64,000 nt of DNA, from assembly GCF_022539505.1 (NCBI RefSeq), contig NC_061514.1, positions 35,741,769-35,805,768 on the forward strand, given 5' to 3'. This DNA is from Lolium rigidum. Its lineage: Eukaryota > Streptophyta > Magnoliopsida > Poales > Poaceae. The translations under genes and the position numbers were made by a program. The notes under the pieces are model-generated. The model saw nothing but the letters and a program-made list of their open reading frames with translations, made no database searches and was not told the origin of the DNA. Below, piece after piece: positions 21,790 through 34,081 of the stretch. Every line of letters starts with the position of its first letter. Positions within the stretch are counted from its first letter, which is position 1.

Positions 21790-22703
21790 ATCCCTCTATT
21801 CCAGTTTAGCATGCGTCTAAGCCAAAGCGGGAATACAAGGAGAGCAACCAGAGAGAACCTTCACGCAGTTGGTGTACCAGTTTCTCCCTAAGCTAAGTGT
21901 CATGGCATTGAACAATTTTCATGCACAACTAGTACTACTGCGTGCACAACTAGCAGCACTCCTTCCTGCTAACGCTATGGTTGGCCGCACACTTATGCCT
22001 GGCTTGCCGTATTGGTCCAACTGCTTGACGACGCTCATGACCATCTTTCCATTGTGGTCGAGTTGCATTCCGATGCCCACAACCAGTTCGTTGTCGCGCC
22101 ATGCACCTTTCATCAGCTCCACCGCATGCTGCGCCGTGGAAGCAAGTTCACGCTACTCGTCACTTTGGCTGGCCGTGTATTGATTCCTGGCACAGCCGTC
22201 ACACTCCTCGTCGGCGAGGCTTGCCACAGACTGATACATGGCGCAGCCCACGAGCACCTCATATCAATCTCATATGCTGTCGTGCTTCGTGTCGGCGAGG
22301 ATGGACACTCAATGATCCATGGTGCAAACCATCACGCTCCTCCTCACCGTGGCCGGCTGCGCACCAATCCATCCCACATCCAGCCGCACGCTCCCCATCG
22401 CCTTGTCTAGCCACACACTCCGCTCCAACCTCTTTCCACTCCGCTTCCCCTTAAGACTGATGCCTCTCTTCCCACAGCCGGCCACAAACAAATTAAGAGA
22501 AGGCAGACAGTTGCAGATTGGATCGGAAAGAATATGGGGAGACAATGAGAACCCATGAGTATAACTAGGAAGGAGGTGAAACGACCAACAGAAGTGGACG
22601 GGTAATTTCACAAACTGTGGCTCCAGGACACCATCGCATAGAGTAATATGGAAAAATCGGTAAAAAGTAGTGTGCATAGTAATTTAGAACAAAGGGAGTA
22701 TGA
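21790..22703 (-). other. Possible mariner-related element enclosing a coding-like relic
   Basis: The outer ends, ATCCCTCTATTCCAGTTTAG (left) and TAATTTAGAACAAAGGGAGTA (right), are loosely inverted and resemble Stowaway/mariner termini. Inside, on the minus strand (about 22135-21925), a frame reads HAVELMKGAWRDNELVV and then GIGMQLDHNGKMVMSVVKQL. It has a protein-like composition, and upstream frames contain a stop. I do not recognise the protein. It may be a gene fragment captured by a non-autonomous element, or simply a relic. Confidence 0.25.
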
Positions 22704-24079
22704 CACTAGAGGACGGACTGAAATGAAAAAATGGGGGTAACGATAAGCTTGCAAGAAACCGGAAAGGCTAGACGGGTGGTTCCCACACACCTGAGTAGAG
22801 TAAATCATTTCCATGATAACTACACCTGTGCTTGACAAGACTAGTGCTAGTATGAAAACAAAACAATGTTAAGGAATGATCATGAACTTTCAACAAGAAA
22901 TATTAATGAAACAAAAACAATGTCAGTTGGATTTGCGATGAATTACCACTTGGTTCACCAAATGAATTGCAATAATAAAATCGACCACACGACATACCAA
23001 CCTTTTCCCCAGGAAGCTCGGGCATTTTTCCTATTGTCATACGACTAATGAACAAAACAAGAGTCACTCAGGCTTGAGAATACTTTCACACAAAATAGCC
23101 GAACAATATTGCTAACAGTATCAAGCGATCCGAACTTAATCATGTAATGCATATTAAACATTGACATACCAAGTACATAAACCACTAAGGCAGTATATAT
23201 GAAATAGAGGATTGGAACAATTATAGACATGTTGATCTTCTATTGAAACTCACGAGTTCTAGATTTCAGGGTCGGTATCTTCAAGTTTTTCTCAAATACA
23301 CATTTAAATGTGTGGTAAGGTATTAGAGACAAAAGAGAGCATGATGTCTACAGGTAAGAACACACAAATCATGATATCTTGGAAAACATGACAAAAGAAA
23401 AGTCAATTTTCCTTATTTAATACATATGACTTAAATAAGACATGAACACAACATGGACAGCTGAGGGATGCGGTTTATAAGCACAGAAGTAACAACTAAC
23501 ATATCGATTCAAAAGAAATCAACAAAAAGAGGAAACTGATATACAGAATAACAATTCTACATAATATGATGACCATTATGAAGAAAATTGGCACACGTAA
23601 ATTTTCTCATACAATGGAAGACTAGTATTTCTTTAATTTACCATTATGCATAAAAAACTGATAAATGCATTAATCATAGACAATAAGATACTGCATGCTT
23701 GAAATCATATATTCCCCTATGTTAACATGGGAATAATCTTCCGTCAATGCAATTCCAATCCATACTCCTAGGACAACAAAGGGAAGCATAGAAGCAAAAT
23801 GAACCAATATAGAAGGTGTTGCATTCTTCTCAGTTTTCATGATCCCTCGGAGAAGGCCGCAGAAGAACTTGAAACAACCATAGACAACTCAGTTTGGTCG
23901 TAGCAGAAAAAAAAAGTCTACGTGCAATATTGATCCATATAGCAGGTATTGAACCAGATGATGTGAATACACATGGAATTAAAAGGGATACATATAAGGT
24001 ACGATCTTACTGAAATAATAATGTTGCACTAAACAAGGATAAAAGGTTTCCATAGCTAGAGGTGAAATGATCAAACTTA
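22704..24079. other. AT-rich stretch without recognisable features
   Basis: No convincing ORF, terminal inverted repeat or RNA gene is visible. It may be intron or 3' flank of the minus-strand candidate gene. Confidence 0.4.
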
Positions 24080-27000
24080 CCAATTCTACATCAAAATCTC
24101 TGCCTCTGGACACCTTCATCATGCATGCGCCGTGCATGAACTTGAGCTAGAGAGAAAAAACGGGAGGTAATAGGGAACCAAAGGCATCACCTCAAGATCA
24201 GCATTGGCATCATAACGGATGGCATCAACATATTTCTTCATTTTAACCAACACAATTGCTCATATAAAAAACAAGAATGTTAATATCAGCTTAGTTAGTT
24301 GTTGTGGGCGGTACAGAAGGTTGTGCTCTCTTTGTACAACAGAATAAGGAACACATTTGTTGTTTGATCTGCCTTCGTATCATACCTCTAGTACCATACA
24401 TGGTTGTTGAGGTTCATCATGAACGCCTTGGCCATCCCTGCCAAGCAACACCGGCAGATTAGAAAACAAAATGGATCTGGTCCAAACTAGTTAGATAGTG
24501 CAAAGGAGGGAAAATATTACCTTTAGAGACATGGCTTCCATGGCTAGGCCCTTTACTTCCTGGGATGCATCGTGGCTCTCCTCTATCAAGTACTCGACCC
24601 AAGGATCTCCCAGATGCCAAAGAAAACCACCACATTTTTGACCAATTTAGTTTCACTTGGATCTGAAAAACATAAGGACTAGGTCGAAGAACAATTACTA
24701 TCATGAGAAGCTGGACTAGAGCAGCACACCAGAATAGGAAAAACACCATCTTGGAGTGGTGGTTGGAAGCAGGAGAGATACCTTTTGCGGGGTGTCATGG
24801 TGGTTAGGATCCATGATGTCCAGATCGTCTTCCTCCTCACGACCAGAGCTGGACCAGGTCACGCCAGACCGAATATCCCATAGCCATTGGTCTACACACA
24901 AATAACATTGTCAATTTAACTTGTAAGAGACAATACGACAGAAATAGAGTACAAAAAACATGCTTTTGAAAATGGCATATATTCAACTTACATAGTTATA
25001 CCACAATAGATAATTAAATACAAAATGAAAATGATTAGGAAAAATGTTTAACAATTGAGGTTAACATACATAGTTGTACTAGCAATGCTGCTTAATCAAT
25101 CAATTAAGATCACAATAGCAATGTGAGCTATTTAGCAAGGAAAATTCGGCATGACGAGCCTGCTTATTTGGACATTAAGATCACAATAGACAATAATGAA
25201 CAATAATATGAAATAAACTCATGGGATATTCAATTATGCAACTCGATCAGAAATGAAAACCAAACAATTGCAACACTCTTACGGTCCTCTAGCCTCTTTG
25301 GAGTATCCCAACAATGTCATCGACTACCGAATATTATTACAAGTAACCAAAATTGTAGTACATGAAGCCACATGCGTCACACTCCCCTCTCCGTCAGACC
25401 TAACGTACCAAACAAATAAGAATCTACCTGAATTACAAAATTAAGAAAAGGTTGTCAGAATATTTGCATCACCTAATTGCATAGGCGGTGCAAATTCATT
25501 TATTTAGAACTTGAGTTGAAGGAACTGGTATGGTTCCAAAATTCATATTCAAAGTAGCTACAAACTATCTCCAAGTCGGGTACCAATTCAACAATAGCTT
25601 AAATCTGTCTTTTCAATATAAAAAGCAGGATCACAAGTATCAATAAGGCAAACGGAATTCATATTACGTAGGAAGATTCTTACTGTGTGTTCAATCACTC
25701 ACAAAACAACAATGTGCCAAAACCCATCTTCGAATAAGAACAAAAGCGCCTCGCTTAAGCCCACATTAAATAAAAGATCAGGTTTACTAGAAAAACACAT
25801 CTTTCTACAACATTCAATCCACAAAACCTCAAACCGCCACCCAGCCCAAAGCCCAACCAAGACACTAACATATATGCACAACTGACTACACTTCCCTGCT
25901 GATCCACACCACCAAATTTGAACCTCAGTATCTAGCGACAAAACCAAACTACTTCTAATCGCACTCTAGGAAGTACTTTCATGTTTGATGTCATGGCCTG
26001 TTAGTTTGGTTCAAGAGTGTTCCAACCAAATACCAAGTAAGCACAGATCACGAAACCTAGCACCTAGACTCAACTAGAGAAGGTCAATAAGGTAACACAA
26101 CCTTGGCAGAATATCCAGAACCACTAAAGCTAGTAGCTTACCTAATAAGCACTAAATACAGTGCCAATGACCGCAGCAATATGGAGTAAGCATACCAGTG
26201 AGCCAGCCAGATGGCCTAGGCATACAATTTAATCAACTTATCCTAAGCCAAAATAAGCAGATCATCTGCACGAAATCAGCCGAAAAACAAGCAACAGAAA
26301 ATACTATGTTGTACTTCGTTGTAGCATCTTACAAAGTCATCACAGTATAAACAAAAATAGAAAGAACAAACATTTATGTCATTTTTTTATTCCTCGTAAT
26401 CTTCATGTTATAAACATCCAGTCATTTTGTTGGAATGTTAAAAAATGCACCTTTTTTCAAGCCCATGGGTATGACCATGTATTCTTCCCTACCACCATCG
26501 TGATGTACCAGCCATCCGCGCCAACCACCGGCTCACACGGTCTCTGTAATCAGGGCCAGAGCTGCAGAATCAACACCCACTGTTTGAACAAGCTCGCCCC
26601 GTCCATGACCTGCACAACAATAAGCCAAGAAAGATAATCCTCCATGGCACAAGAAACTATTGCTCAACACAGTAAACACACATACACGCTACTCTAAGCA
26701 TTACACGGGCACAGAGCATGTTCATTAAGAAAACGATAATTTGAGTGTTCATATAAAAATATCTGATAACTGTAAGTAGGGTTGTCAAAAAAGTTCGAGC
26801 TCGACAAACCGTTTGAGTTCGATTCGCTATCAGCTTGACTCCAGATCGGCTCGAAAGCTAAACAAGCCAAACTCAAGCATGTCCTGAGGCTCGCGAGCTT
26901 CATGAGCTCAAGCTCGAACGTTCGGTATAGCTCGGTAGGGACACGATATATAGGTAAACTTTGACATGATGGTTGAAGGAAATTATTGTGTTATTCTATC

Positions 27001-30000
27001 TTAGGCCTGCCGTCCTTGTTTATGTGAGCCCAGTGAGCTTCAGTCCATGGCAAGAATCAATCGTTCCATTATATGGTAGCTCACGAGCCAATCCTTCTTT
27101 TCTAGAAAAATAGATTACTAGCAAGCATGTCCTCTTGAGACGAGAGAAATTTTTGGGCTTTAGCAGCCTGGTACAGTCCATTGTCGCAGTATGTCCCTCC
27201 CAGCCGAAGCCCACACCAAACACGGGTGTATCGTTTAGTACCACCTCGCTCACCGACAACAAGCAGGGGTCGCGCCCCCGGGCTATAAAATGAGGTCTAT
27301 ATAGCATCAACGTGTAGCATTTGGCAAGCCATCAAATGCACATGTGAGTTTTTAATTGAGATAAAAACAAATTGTTAACGAGCATTGAGAGCTCATCGAG
27401 CCTTTGACTAATCGAGCTCGAAATGACCTTTTAGCTCGCGAGCAAGCTCAACTGAAAAAATTAGCTCGTGATGTAAAGCGAGCTCAAGCCGAGCTGACCT
27501 ATATTCGCTTGAGTTTGGCTCGTTGACAGCCCTAACTGGAAGTGAAATAAGATAAGTATCACAATCCTTAATAATCAAGATGGGGAGATGTACATGCTGG
27601 AGGACATGTGAAACAATGTAAATACAACCTCTTTAATAAACTAAGTGCAAATTACCAAGGCTAATCAAACATCGAGCTACCTACCAAGATGCATTGCAAA
27701 CTAGTACTTTAATTATTTTTCAGCAGGATGACTTAAACGACCTATGATGTAATGAACAAAAACAAAGTAACTACAAAAAAGTCTACTAATGATATCTCAA
27801 ATCCTGACTCAATCAAACATAACAACATTGCCAAGTGCCTACTACTTGCTAGTCTAAAATTTCAATTTCAGTAGCTTCAAGGTGAAATAGTTCTACTAAC
27901 CAAGTGTGAAAAAATAAAGAGAAACATATTTCCTGCATGACAATTCCTTGTCGCCCAAGTCTGTGACCAAACAATTCAATATAAAAAGAAATTGTAATCA
28001 ACATCAGAATATGATATGGAGTACGTGTTTCATGACCAAAAATCAAGAGTAAGTAGAAAATCAGGAAAGGAAAAAAAATAGGGGCCTTGTGAAGATGAAA
28101 CCCAATAAAAATATGAACAAATGAACAAATAATTCAATAGCTCAAGGACATTTAGGAAATTAGTATACTGCAGCTTAGATGATCGAACAAAAGCACAACA
28201 AATTGAACTTCCATGATATGATAAGCATACAAGTGCATGATAGAATAATGCTCAGATGTGCTGCTATACTAGACACTGTAGCATGCATAATATCCTAGGT
28301 ACTATCATCACCGTTTCTGACGTTGCAAATGGCTACTTGTCTGCACTTTCTCAACTACCAACCACTTATCAATCTCTTCATTTGAGTGAGAAAGATTGGA
28401 CAGTAGTAGTAACATTTGCATCCATTGCAGCCTGATTTCACTCCAGTAAAGCCTACAGGAAGTTATGCATAAAGTAAGAAAACCTGGAACATACATTATG
28501 GACTACTACATAGTAGCATTGCCGCAAAAATAGAGAGAAATGAACGGAACCTACTGCAGCTCTAACATGAACCAAAGAGTTTGGTTCGACAAATCCAGAA
28601 GATCAATGTATGCTTGCTCTATCTCCTGGTCATGATTGCTGATCCTTGAATTGGTGGGATCCTGCAAAGAGACAAGATCTTTATGAGCTGAACAGATACT
28701 GCTTGCATACACAATTTAACTGAATTTAAAATAGAAAACAACAAAACACACTAGTAAACTAGAACCTTTATTACTATCATTTTTCTAAACAAAACAATGT
28801 GCGCTACTAAACATTGAAGAAAACCGGACAAACATTTAGATAAAAGGGACATAATTTGTACGGTAGCTGAAGGAAAGAAGTGCTCACGTACAACACTGAA
28901 CAAATAAAAGTTGAGGTACAACCATGCATAGACGCATGGGACTCCCAATAACTGATCTTCACTCTCCACTACAATGGCCTCATATTTGGTCATCATGTAT
29001 TCACTCAGAGCTGTGCACTTCTTGTAATGGGACTACAATCAATTGATTAATTACCTGCACTTTCTTAAACCGTTCTTATTCTTGTAGGGTCTAAAGCCGT
29101 TACTCAATCATGGGCGTAGCATCACTTCCTGGATACCAAACCCATATTTTTATTGCACATAAGCAAAGAGAAACAAAAGGGTAAAAGTCTAATGAAATTA
29201 ATCATGATATAGAATTTTCTAAGAAAGCCTGATCTACCGCAAGTACAACGCCACTTTCATAGAGACTATTGCGCATAGAGTACGTTCATGAAACAAAGAG
29301 CCACAGTAACAACCCCATGTGCATAGAGTACATCAGGGTGTGCATTACTTTCATCAACTTGTATTTTTATGAAAACATTCCATAAGGAAATTAAATTTGA
29401 TCAGTTGGCAAGAATCTCCACTGAAGGTTGACACCATATTAGCCATAACAAGTACTAATTAGCTTATTCAGAGAAAGCATATTAGCTAATATGTTAGTCA
29501 ACATCATCAATTCAGCATTATTATTTCTGCAGTTCTTGAATCCTCAAAACCCAAGTAATTATAAATACTTTATAGAAACCGACCAATTGCTACTAGACAC
29601 CCAACAAATTCGCATCAAGGAGAAAATGTTTTTATTTATTTCAGAGACAACAAGCCACGTACATTACCAATGAAAAAAATCAGTCCAGCTATGTATCCGC
29701 GCCAACGCTGGTCAAGTACGCAGAGGAAGAGGACGGCCATCTGGCCGCTGTGAGGTAACGCGTTGTTTACCCAATGCGCATATACAAATCCATACACAGA
29801 TGGTTTGGGTAGGGTACAGGTGACAATATAATTACTAATTTCTATTTGGGTATGGAGAGGGTAATACCCAGGTTGTCCACTTCATTCAATCTCTCACCCG
29901 TTAGGAAACAGAAGGGAAGAAAAATAACTCCCTAAAATCCTCTATCTCTCTCTTATCTAAAGTAGGACTCGCTCGTCCCAACCAGACACCAGCCACGAGC

Positions 30001-30432
30001 GGCGCTCGGCAAGGGAATAGGGGCGCCAAAGGAAGCCGCCACCCGCAGCCGGGTGGAAGCAGGGCGTACCGACCGCCGGCCAGAGATCCAGCAGCGGGCA
30101 GCATCGTACCAGCAGCTGAGAGCCTGCGACAGCCACCAAATCAATCCTTTTTTTTTTTTTCCTTTTGCGTACTTCTTCAACCTCCGCCGCTTCCTCGATC
30201 TTATCCAAGGATTTGCCCATATCCATTGGACCATACACAATTATTCTAGGTATGGGTAAATACGAAACCAGATGCATGGGTATAGGTAATTTTGGATTTG
30301 GGTTAGTATAATCAATACCTTAGTCGCCGGGGCGAACAGCCGGTCGCATGAATCGCCGTGTCACATCACTACCACCCGCCGCCGCACCGCCGCGGACGCC
30401 AAGATCGGAGCTTTATCCTCATGTTCCTCCAT
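24080..30432 (-). other. Candidate unidentified minus-strand gene with scattered exon-like blocks
   Basis: At 30432, on the minus strand and downstream of a CAAACCCTAGCC leader, an ATG opens MEEHEDKAPILASAAVRRRV before possible GT donors, which looks like a plant first exon. Further blocks with protein-like reading and nearby AG/GT borders are: about 29025-28953 (ALSEYMMTKYEAIVVESEDQ); 28661-28552 (DPTNSRISNHDQEIEQAYID, then LLDLSNQTLWFMLELQ, then a stop); about 28450-28305 (YWSEIRLQWMQMLLLLSNLS, then HSNEEIDKWLVVEK); 24893-24789 (DQWLWDIRSGVTW...DPNHHDTPQK); about 24640-24518 (GDPWVEYLIEESHDASQEVK); about 24440-24392 (GMAKAFMMNLNNHVWY, then a stop); 24246-24190 (MKKYVDAIRYDANADLE); 24145-24080 (FMHGACMMKVSRGRDFDVEL). 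I do not recognise the protein or know that the blocks belong together. In-frame stops suggest decay or wrong joins. Confidence 0.3.
26777..27534. mobile_element. hAT-type non-autonomous transposon, 758 bp
   Basis: The ends are TAGGGTTGTCAA and, inverted, TAGGGCTGTCAA, a typical hAT terminus. They are flanked by the 8-bp target duplication ACTGTAAG (26769-26776) / ACTGGAAG (27535-27542), with one mismatch. Subterminal sequence is rich in GAGCTCG/CGAGCTC motifs at both ends, as expected for transposase binding sites. There is no transposase frame. It is inserted inside the minus-strand candidate gene region. Confidence 0.85.
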
Positions 30433-31181
30433 ATAGCAGGGATCTTATGGCTAGGGTTTGTGTTGGGATGGCGATTCGGTGGTTCCACGCAATGGAATCG
30501 AGAGAGTGGGAGGAGGGGGAGCCGGGGTGGTGGTGAGCGGTGGCCGGAATCGTCCCACGACCGAGGCGGCAGCAAAGGAGATCAGGAGATGTAGCTAGGC
30601 GGCGCTGGGACTAGGGTTGCAAAAACCGAATTAACGCAAAATTCCCGCTTGGGCTATAGGGAAAATAGGGAGGAGCTAGGACTGGCTAAAATATTTCGCT
30701 CCCGGTTTTGGGCCTAAATTGTAGGTTCGGCCAAAATCCAAAATCAAATATGCGTGGCGTGCTATGTTCCGAGATTTCGTTTTCCCGCGCTATATATGGT
30801 TCCGAAACCAAAGAGCATCTCCAAAAGGCGTGCTATAATTCGGCGCGCTATACGACGCTGCCGCCGCGCTGTAAATCGTTGGCGCGCGATGGAGCGATTT
30901 TTTCCCCGCCGGATGCTCCATTTTGCAGCGCGCGTTGGCGCGCAAAAAAGCACCTCCGCCGGAGGCTCTATTTTGCAGCGCGCGGCGCGACGCAAACGGC
31001 AAACAAACACAACTATGCATCGAACAAGATCAAACAACCATATAAAATTCACGAATAAAATGTACCATCCAAATACAATACATTGTTCAAATCAAATACA
31101 ACACGTCCAACATACAACAATACAACATAGTTTTGAGACAATACAACACATAGTTTTCAAACAAATACAATAAGTATGCAA

Positions 31182-31560
31182 CTACTGTTGTCCATTCCAA
31201 TTCCACCATTCTTCCATGAGATCTTTTTGAAGCTCATCATGTGTGTCGTTGCACCGAATGACATGGTATGAGGCAATGAACCGAGCAATCCTATGTGCGG
31301 ACCTCCTCACTTGCACGGGAACCCCCATCAAGTCGTAGTGGGTATGATCGACATCTTTCCCGCGATCATCCTCTATAATCATGTTATCCATGATGACACA
31401 CGCGGTCATGATATACCAAAGACATTCATGGTCCCAAAATCTAGCCGGTCCTCTAACAATGGCAAATTGGGCTTGCGAAATCCCAAAATCCCAAATGCTC
31501 TCTCTACATCTTTTCTAGCCGCCGCTTGTGCATCGTGGAATTGGGTTTGCTTCTTACCTC
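31182..31560 (-). pseudogene. Harbinger transposase C-terminal remnant
   Basis: This encodes the end of a DDE nuclease of the PIF/Harbinger family, which cuts and pastes the element. The motif RKDVERAFGIL is followed by the family's AIVRGPARFW...LWYIMTACVIM segment in another frame, and then IIEDDRGKDVDHTHYDL and HDELQKDLMEEWWNW. The family usually has His in CVIMHNMI, whereas here it reads CVIMDNMI. At least one frameshift and the missing N-terminal two thirds make it non-functional. Confidence 0.7.
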
Positions 31561-31959
31561 TTACTTAACTACAACTAACTATTGTAGCTAATTGGCGAGT
31601 AAAAAACATATGCTAATAGAGGCCGGCCGGTGGAGGTGCATACCTTGCGAGCAAATCGGTGAGCACCATGGTCGCGCCATGTTGTTAGCAAGCTCGAAGA
31701 CGACGACGACATGGCGACGGCGGCGCGGAGGAGAACGCGACGGCGCCGGGAAGGAGGAGGCGGAGGAGGAGTGCCGACTACTGCCCGTCGCCGACGGCGC
31801 GGGCGTCACAGCGCGGCAGAGCGGCCGCCGCTGCCGGGAGGGGGCGCGGGCGAGGCGGATCTACGCCGCGGCGGCGCGCAGTAGCGGGGCCGGCGGCGGA
31901 ATCGATCGGCGGCGGCTGGATTTCGCGGCGGCGGTCGGTGGGGAAATGAGGGCGCGGGC

Positions 31960-31981
31960 GGGGGGGGGGGGGGGGGGGGGG
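31960..31981. repeat. 22-bp poly-G run
   Basis: Uninterrupted G from 31960 to 31981 within the GC-rich 3' part of the Harbinger-like element. Its length is likely unreliable in assemblies. Confidence 0.95.
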
Positions 31982-32314
31982 ATTTCCTGGCGTTGGCTTT
32001 TCGCGCGTGCGCAGAGCGTTGCCGCGCGCTGTAGCCGACGCGTCACATATGGCGCTCCGGATTGCGCAAAACACCGCGCGTCCAAAAAAATTTGCAGCGC
32101 CGCGCCATTTACCGCGCCTGCTGGAGCGCCTATTTTCCTCCCGCGCGCTGCATACCAGGCGTTTTTTTGCAGCGCGCGTGCTCTAATAGCGGAATGTAGA
32201 ACCAACAGTCTCATTGCCCTATTTTTTTCTATACGGCCATGCATATATACGTACTACTACTATTAACATGTCTTTAGGCCCCGTATTGACATATACTATA
32301 CACATACAAGCTTA

Positions 32315-33364
32315 GAGCATCTCTAGCACATACCGCAAACTCGAGCGAACCAGTATCCCGTATCATACCTTTGTATCTCCAAAATGGTCGCGAACAGATA
32401 CGTCAAACATGAATTGCAAATTCGAGCTGGAAGTAGTTCGCGTCATATATACAAGCTTGTTCTTCCATTTCACTTTAATTTACAAACTATCTCAAAAGAT
32501 CCAAAATAGGAACTAACTATAAACTAGTTCCTACACACTAGATTAAGCTAGCCCGGGTACTAACTAACTTCATTGAGACTTGGGGCAGCGGTGGTGGCGG
32601 TAGAGCTTCACACGGAGTCGTTGACGATGATCTAGCCGTGCCTCGCCATCTCTAATCAAATGGACGCCTCCGGGGGCCTGCACACTGTCGCTCCTCCTCT
32701 TCCGCCGCTTCGCGGAGGCGCTTAGCCTTCTCCCAAACGCCGGTGACAACCATCATGAGGGTGTTGCGCCGGGTTATGGGGAGGTCCGCTGCTCCCGCGC
32801 CGTGTCGTCCTCGTCCTACTCAGTGTTGTTGTCGAGCTCGATGCGTGGAAGCGAAGGAGACTTGTGCGCCACCGGGACAAGCACCCGTGAAGGCCCCGCC
32901 TCGCCATCATGTGGGCGAGGGAGGATGTCGTTCCAGGTGACAAAGCTCCACGGCGGCGCGCTTGGTCGTAGATGCGCATCTGCCGCTCGGGCGAGGTCTC
33001 CAGTGCGCGCCTCGCCAACACCGAGCCGCGCGGCAACAAAATCCGTGATCCACGCAACTAACTTGGTGGCGCCATGGTGGGAGGGTGGAGCATGCGGAGA
33101 GGAGAGAGTGGTGGCGGTGATTTAAGAATGGCGGCCAAAATCGACCAGAATCGAACAATCAAGCGTCGGTGGCGGTAGAGAAAGCGATGTGGAATACAAT
33201 ATTCACACCATCCAACACGACATATATAGCGTTTCGCGGGGTGCATTTAAGGTTCCCGCATAAAGTTTTTCGATGTGGGCTGGTATGGCGCATATGTTCA
33301 AGTCATTTTTTGGCCCAAACCCGCAAATAATTTGCGGATCGGGCAATATATGCTAGAGATGCTC
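32315..33364. mobile_element. Harbinger-type non-autonomous element, 1050 bp
   Basis: The left terminus GAGCATCTCTAGCA and right terminus TGCTAGAGATGCTC are perfect 14-bp inverted repeats, extended by degenerate matches (CGCAAAC / CCGCAAA). Flanking trinucleotides TTA and TGA resemble a TWA target site with one change. The GC-rich interior has a minus-strand open stretch (about 33060-32700, frames with ARAADAHLRPSAPPWSF) without known domain, perhaps a captured gene piece. It is separated from the previous Harbinger element by only about 130 bp. Confidence 0.8.
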
Positions 33365-34066
33365 TGATTTTTTACTGTTTACATGGTAAAAGCAAACCAC
33401 ATAGTATATAACCCTCTCTTGTTTCTCTTTCTCTCTTGTAGGATATACAATATATGTCCGTGCATTTTATTTTTCGAAAAACACATTGAGATAGTCAAGG
33501 ATTCGAGCATGGTCAAGGGCGTCAATGGGTTTGGACGTCGTGAACAATGGCTGAACTACAAATTAGAGAAGGCGGGGTAGATCAATTTGATTGGTGATCG
33601 AGGTATGGCTATATACCAAACGGCCAAGGCATGGCCATGTCGTGATGGCGGTTGGCGTGGACTAGAGAACGCATGGCCAATGAAACGTATTGGTAACACT
33701 GAATCTCACCGGTTGCGTCCAGCTAAAGCAAAGAAGTTTCAAACTGAGCCAAGGTCGGGTCGAAGTGGTGGTATGCGATGCAAGGAGTCACTAGAGCCAG
33801 ACGGCGATGAAGGCGGTGCAAAAGGGATCAGGAGAGGGAGGTGGTTTGCACGAGCGTGGGATCAGACGATGGAATCACAAGTCAATTAACTTAACAATGA
33901 TGGCTACTTGTGTAATCTAAAACATCAGCAAACACAAACAATTATGTTAGTGTGTGACGAGTCTGAATATGATCTGGCTGGGCAGAAGCTGGCGTGCCTC
34001 CCACCGAGCTATCTAGTACGTCAGTTCCGGCGAAAAGTATCTTTTAGTTCTCGACGTGAAGCTAGC
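33365..34066. other. Stretch without recognisable features
   Basis: Short ORFs exist (for example 33587-33889) but show no domain, conserved motif or splice context. I make no gene call. Confidence 0.4.
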
Positions 34067-34081
34067 ATGCGCGTACATGTT

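Larger units (their letters stand above)
30813..32183 (-). mobile_element. PIF/Harbinger-like element with decayed transposase
   Basis: The left end GAGCATCTCCAAAAGGCG and right end (inverted) GAGCACGCGCGCTGC share only the outer bases. Both subterminal regions are rich in TTTTGCAGCGCGCG motifs. Minus-strand frames near 31560-31182 give the C-terminal part of a plant Harbinger transposase: AARKDVERAFGIL, then (after a frameshift) QFAIVRGPARFWDHECLWYI, and TACVIMDNMIIEDDRG with a DELQKDL tail. The rest of the transposase is absent. Flanking 3-mers are AAA and TAA, so a clean target duplication is not seen. Confidence 0.7.

Noticed and set aside
22012..22454. Overlapping plus-strand ORFs of 117-132 codons
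   Set aside because: Histidine- and proline-rich composition with no domain. The minus strand looks more protein-like, so these are likely shadows.
26540..26620. Minus-strand block VMDGASLFKQWVLILQLWP as an exon of a transcription factor
   Set aside because: It is short, followed by a stop, without partner exons, and the resemblance is only to a common low-information motif.
31592..32266. 224-codon GC-rich plus-strand ORF
   Set aside because: It crosses a 22-G run and the subterminal repeats of a Harbinger-like element, and its composition explains the open frame.
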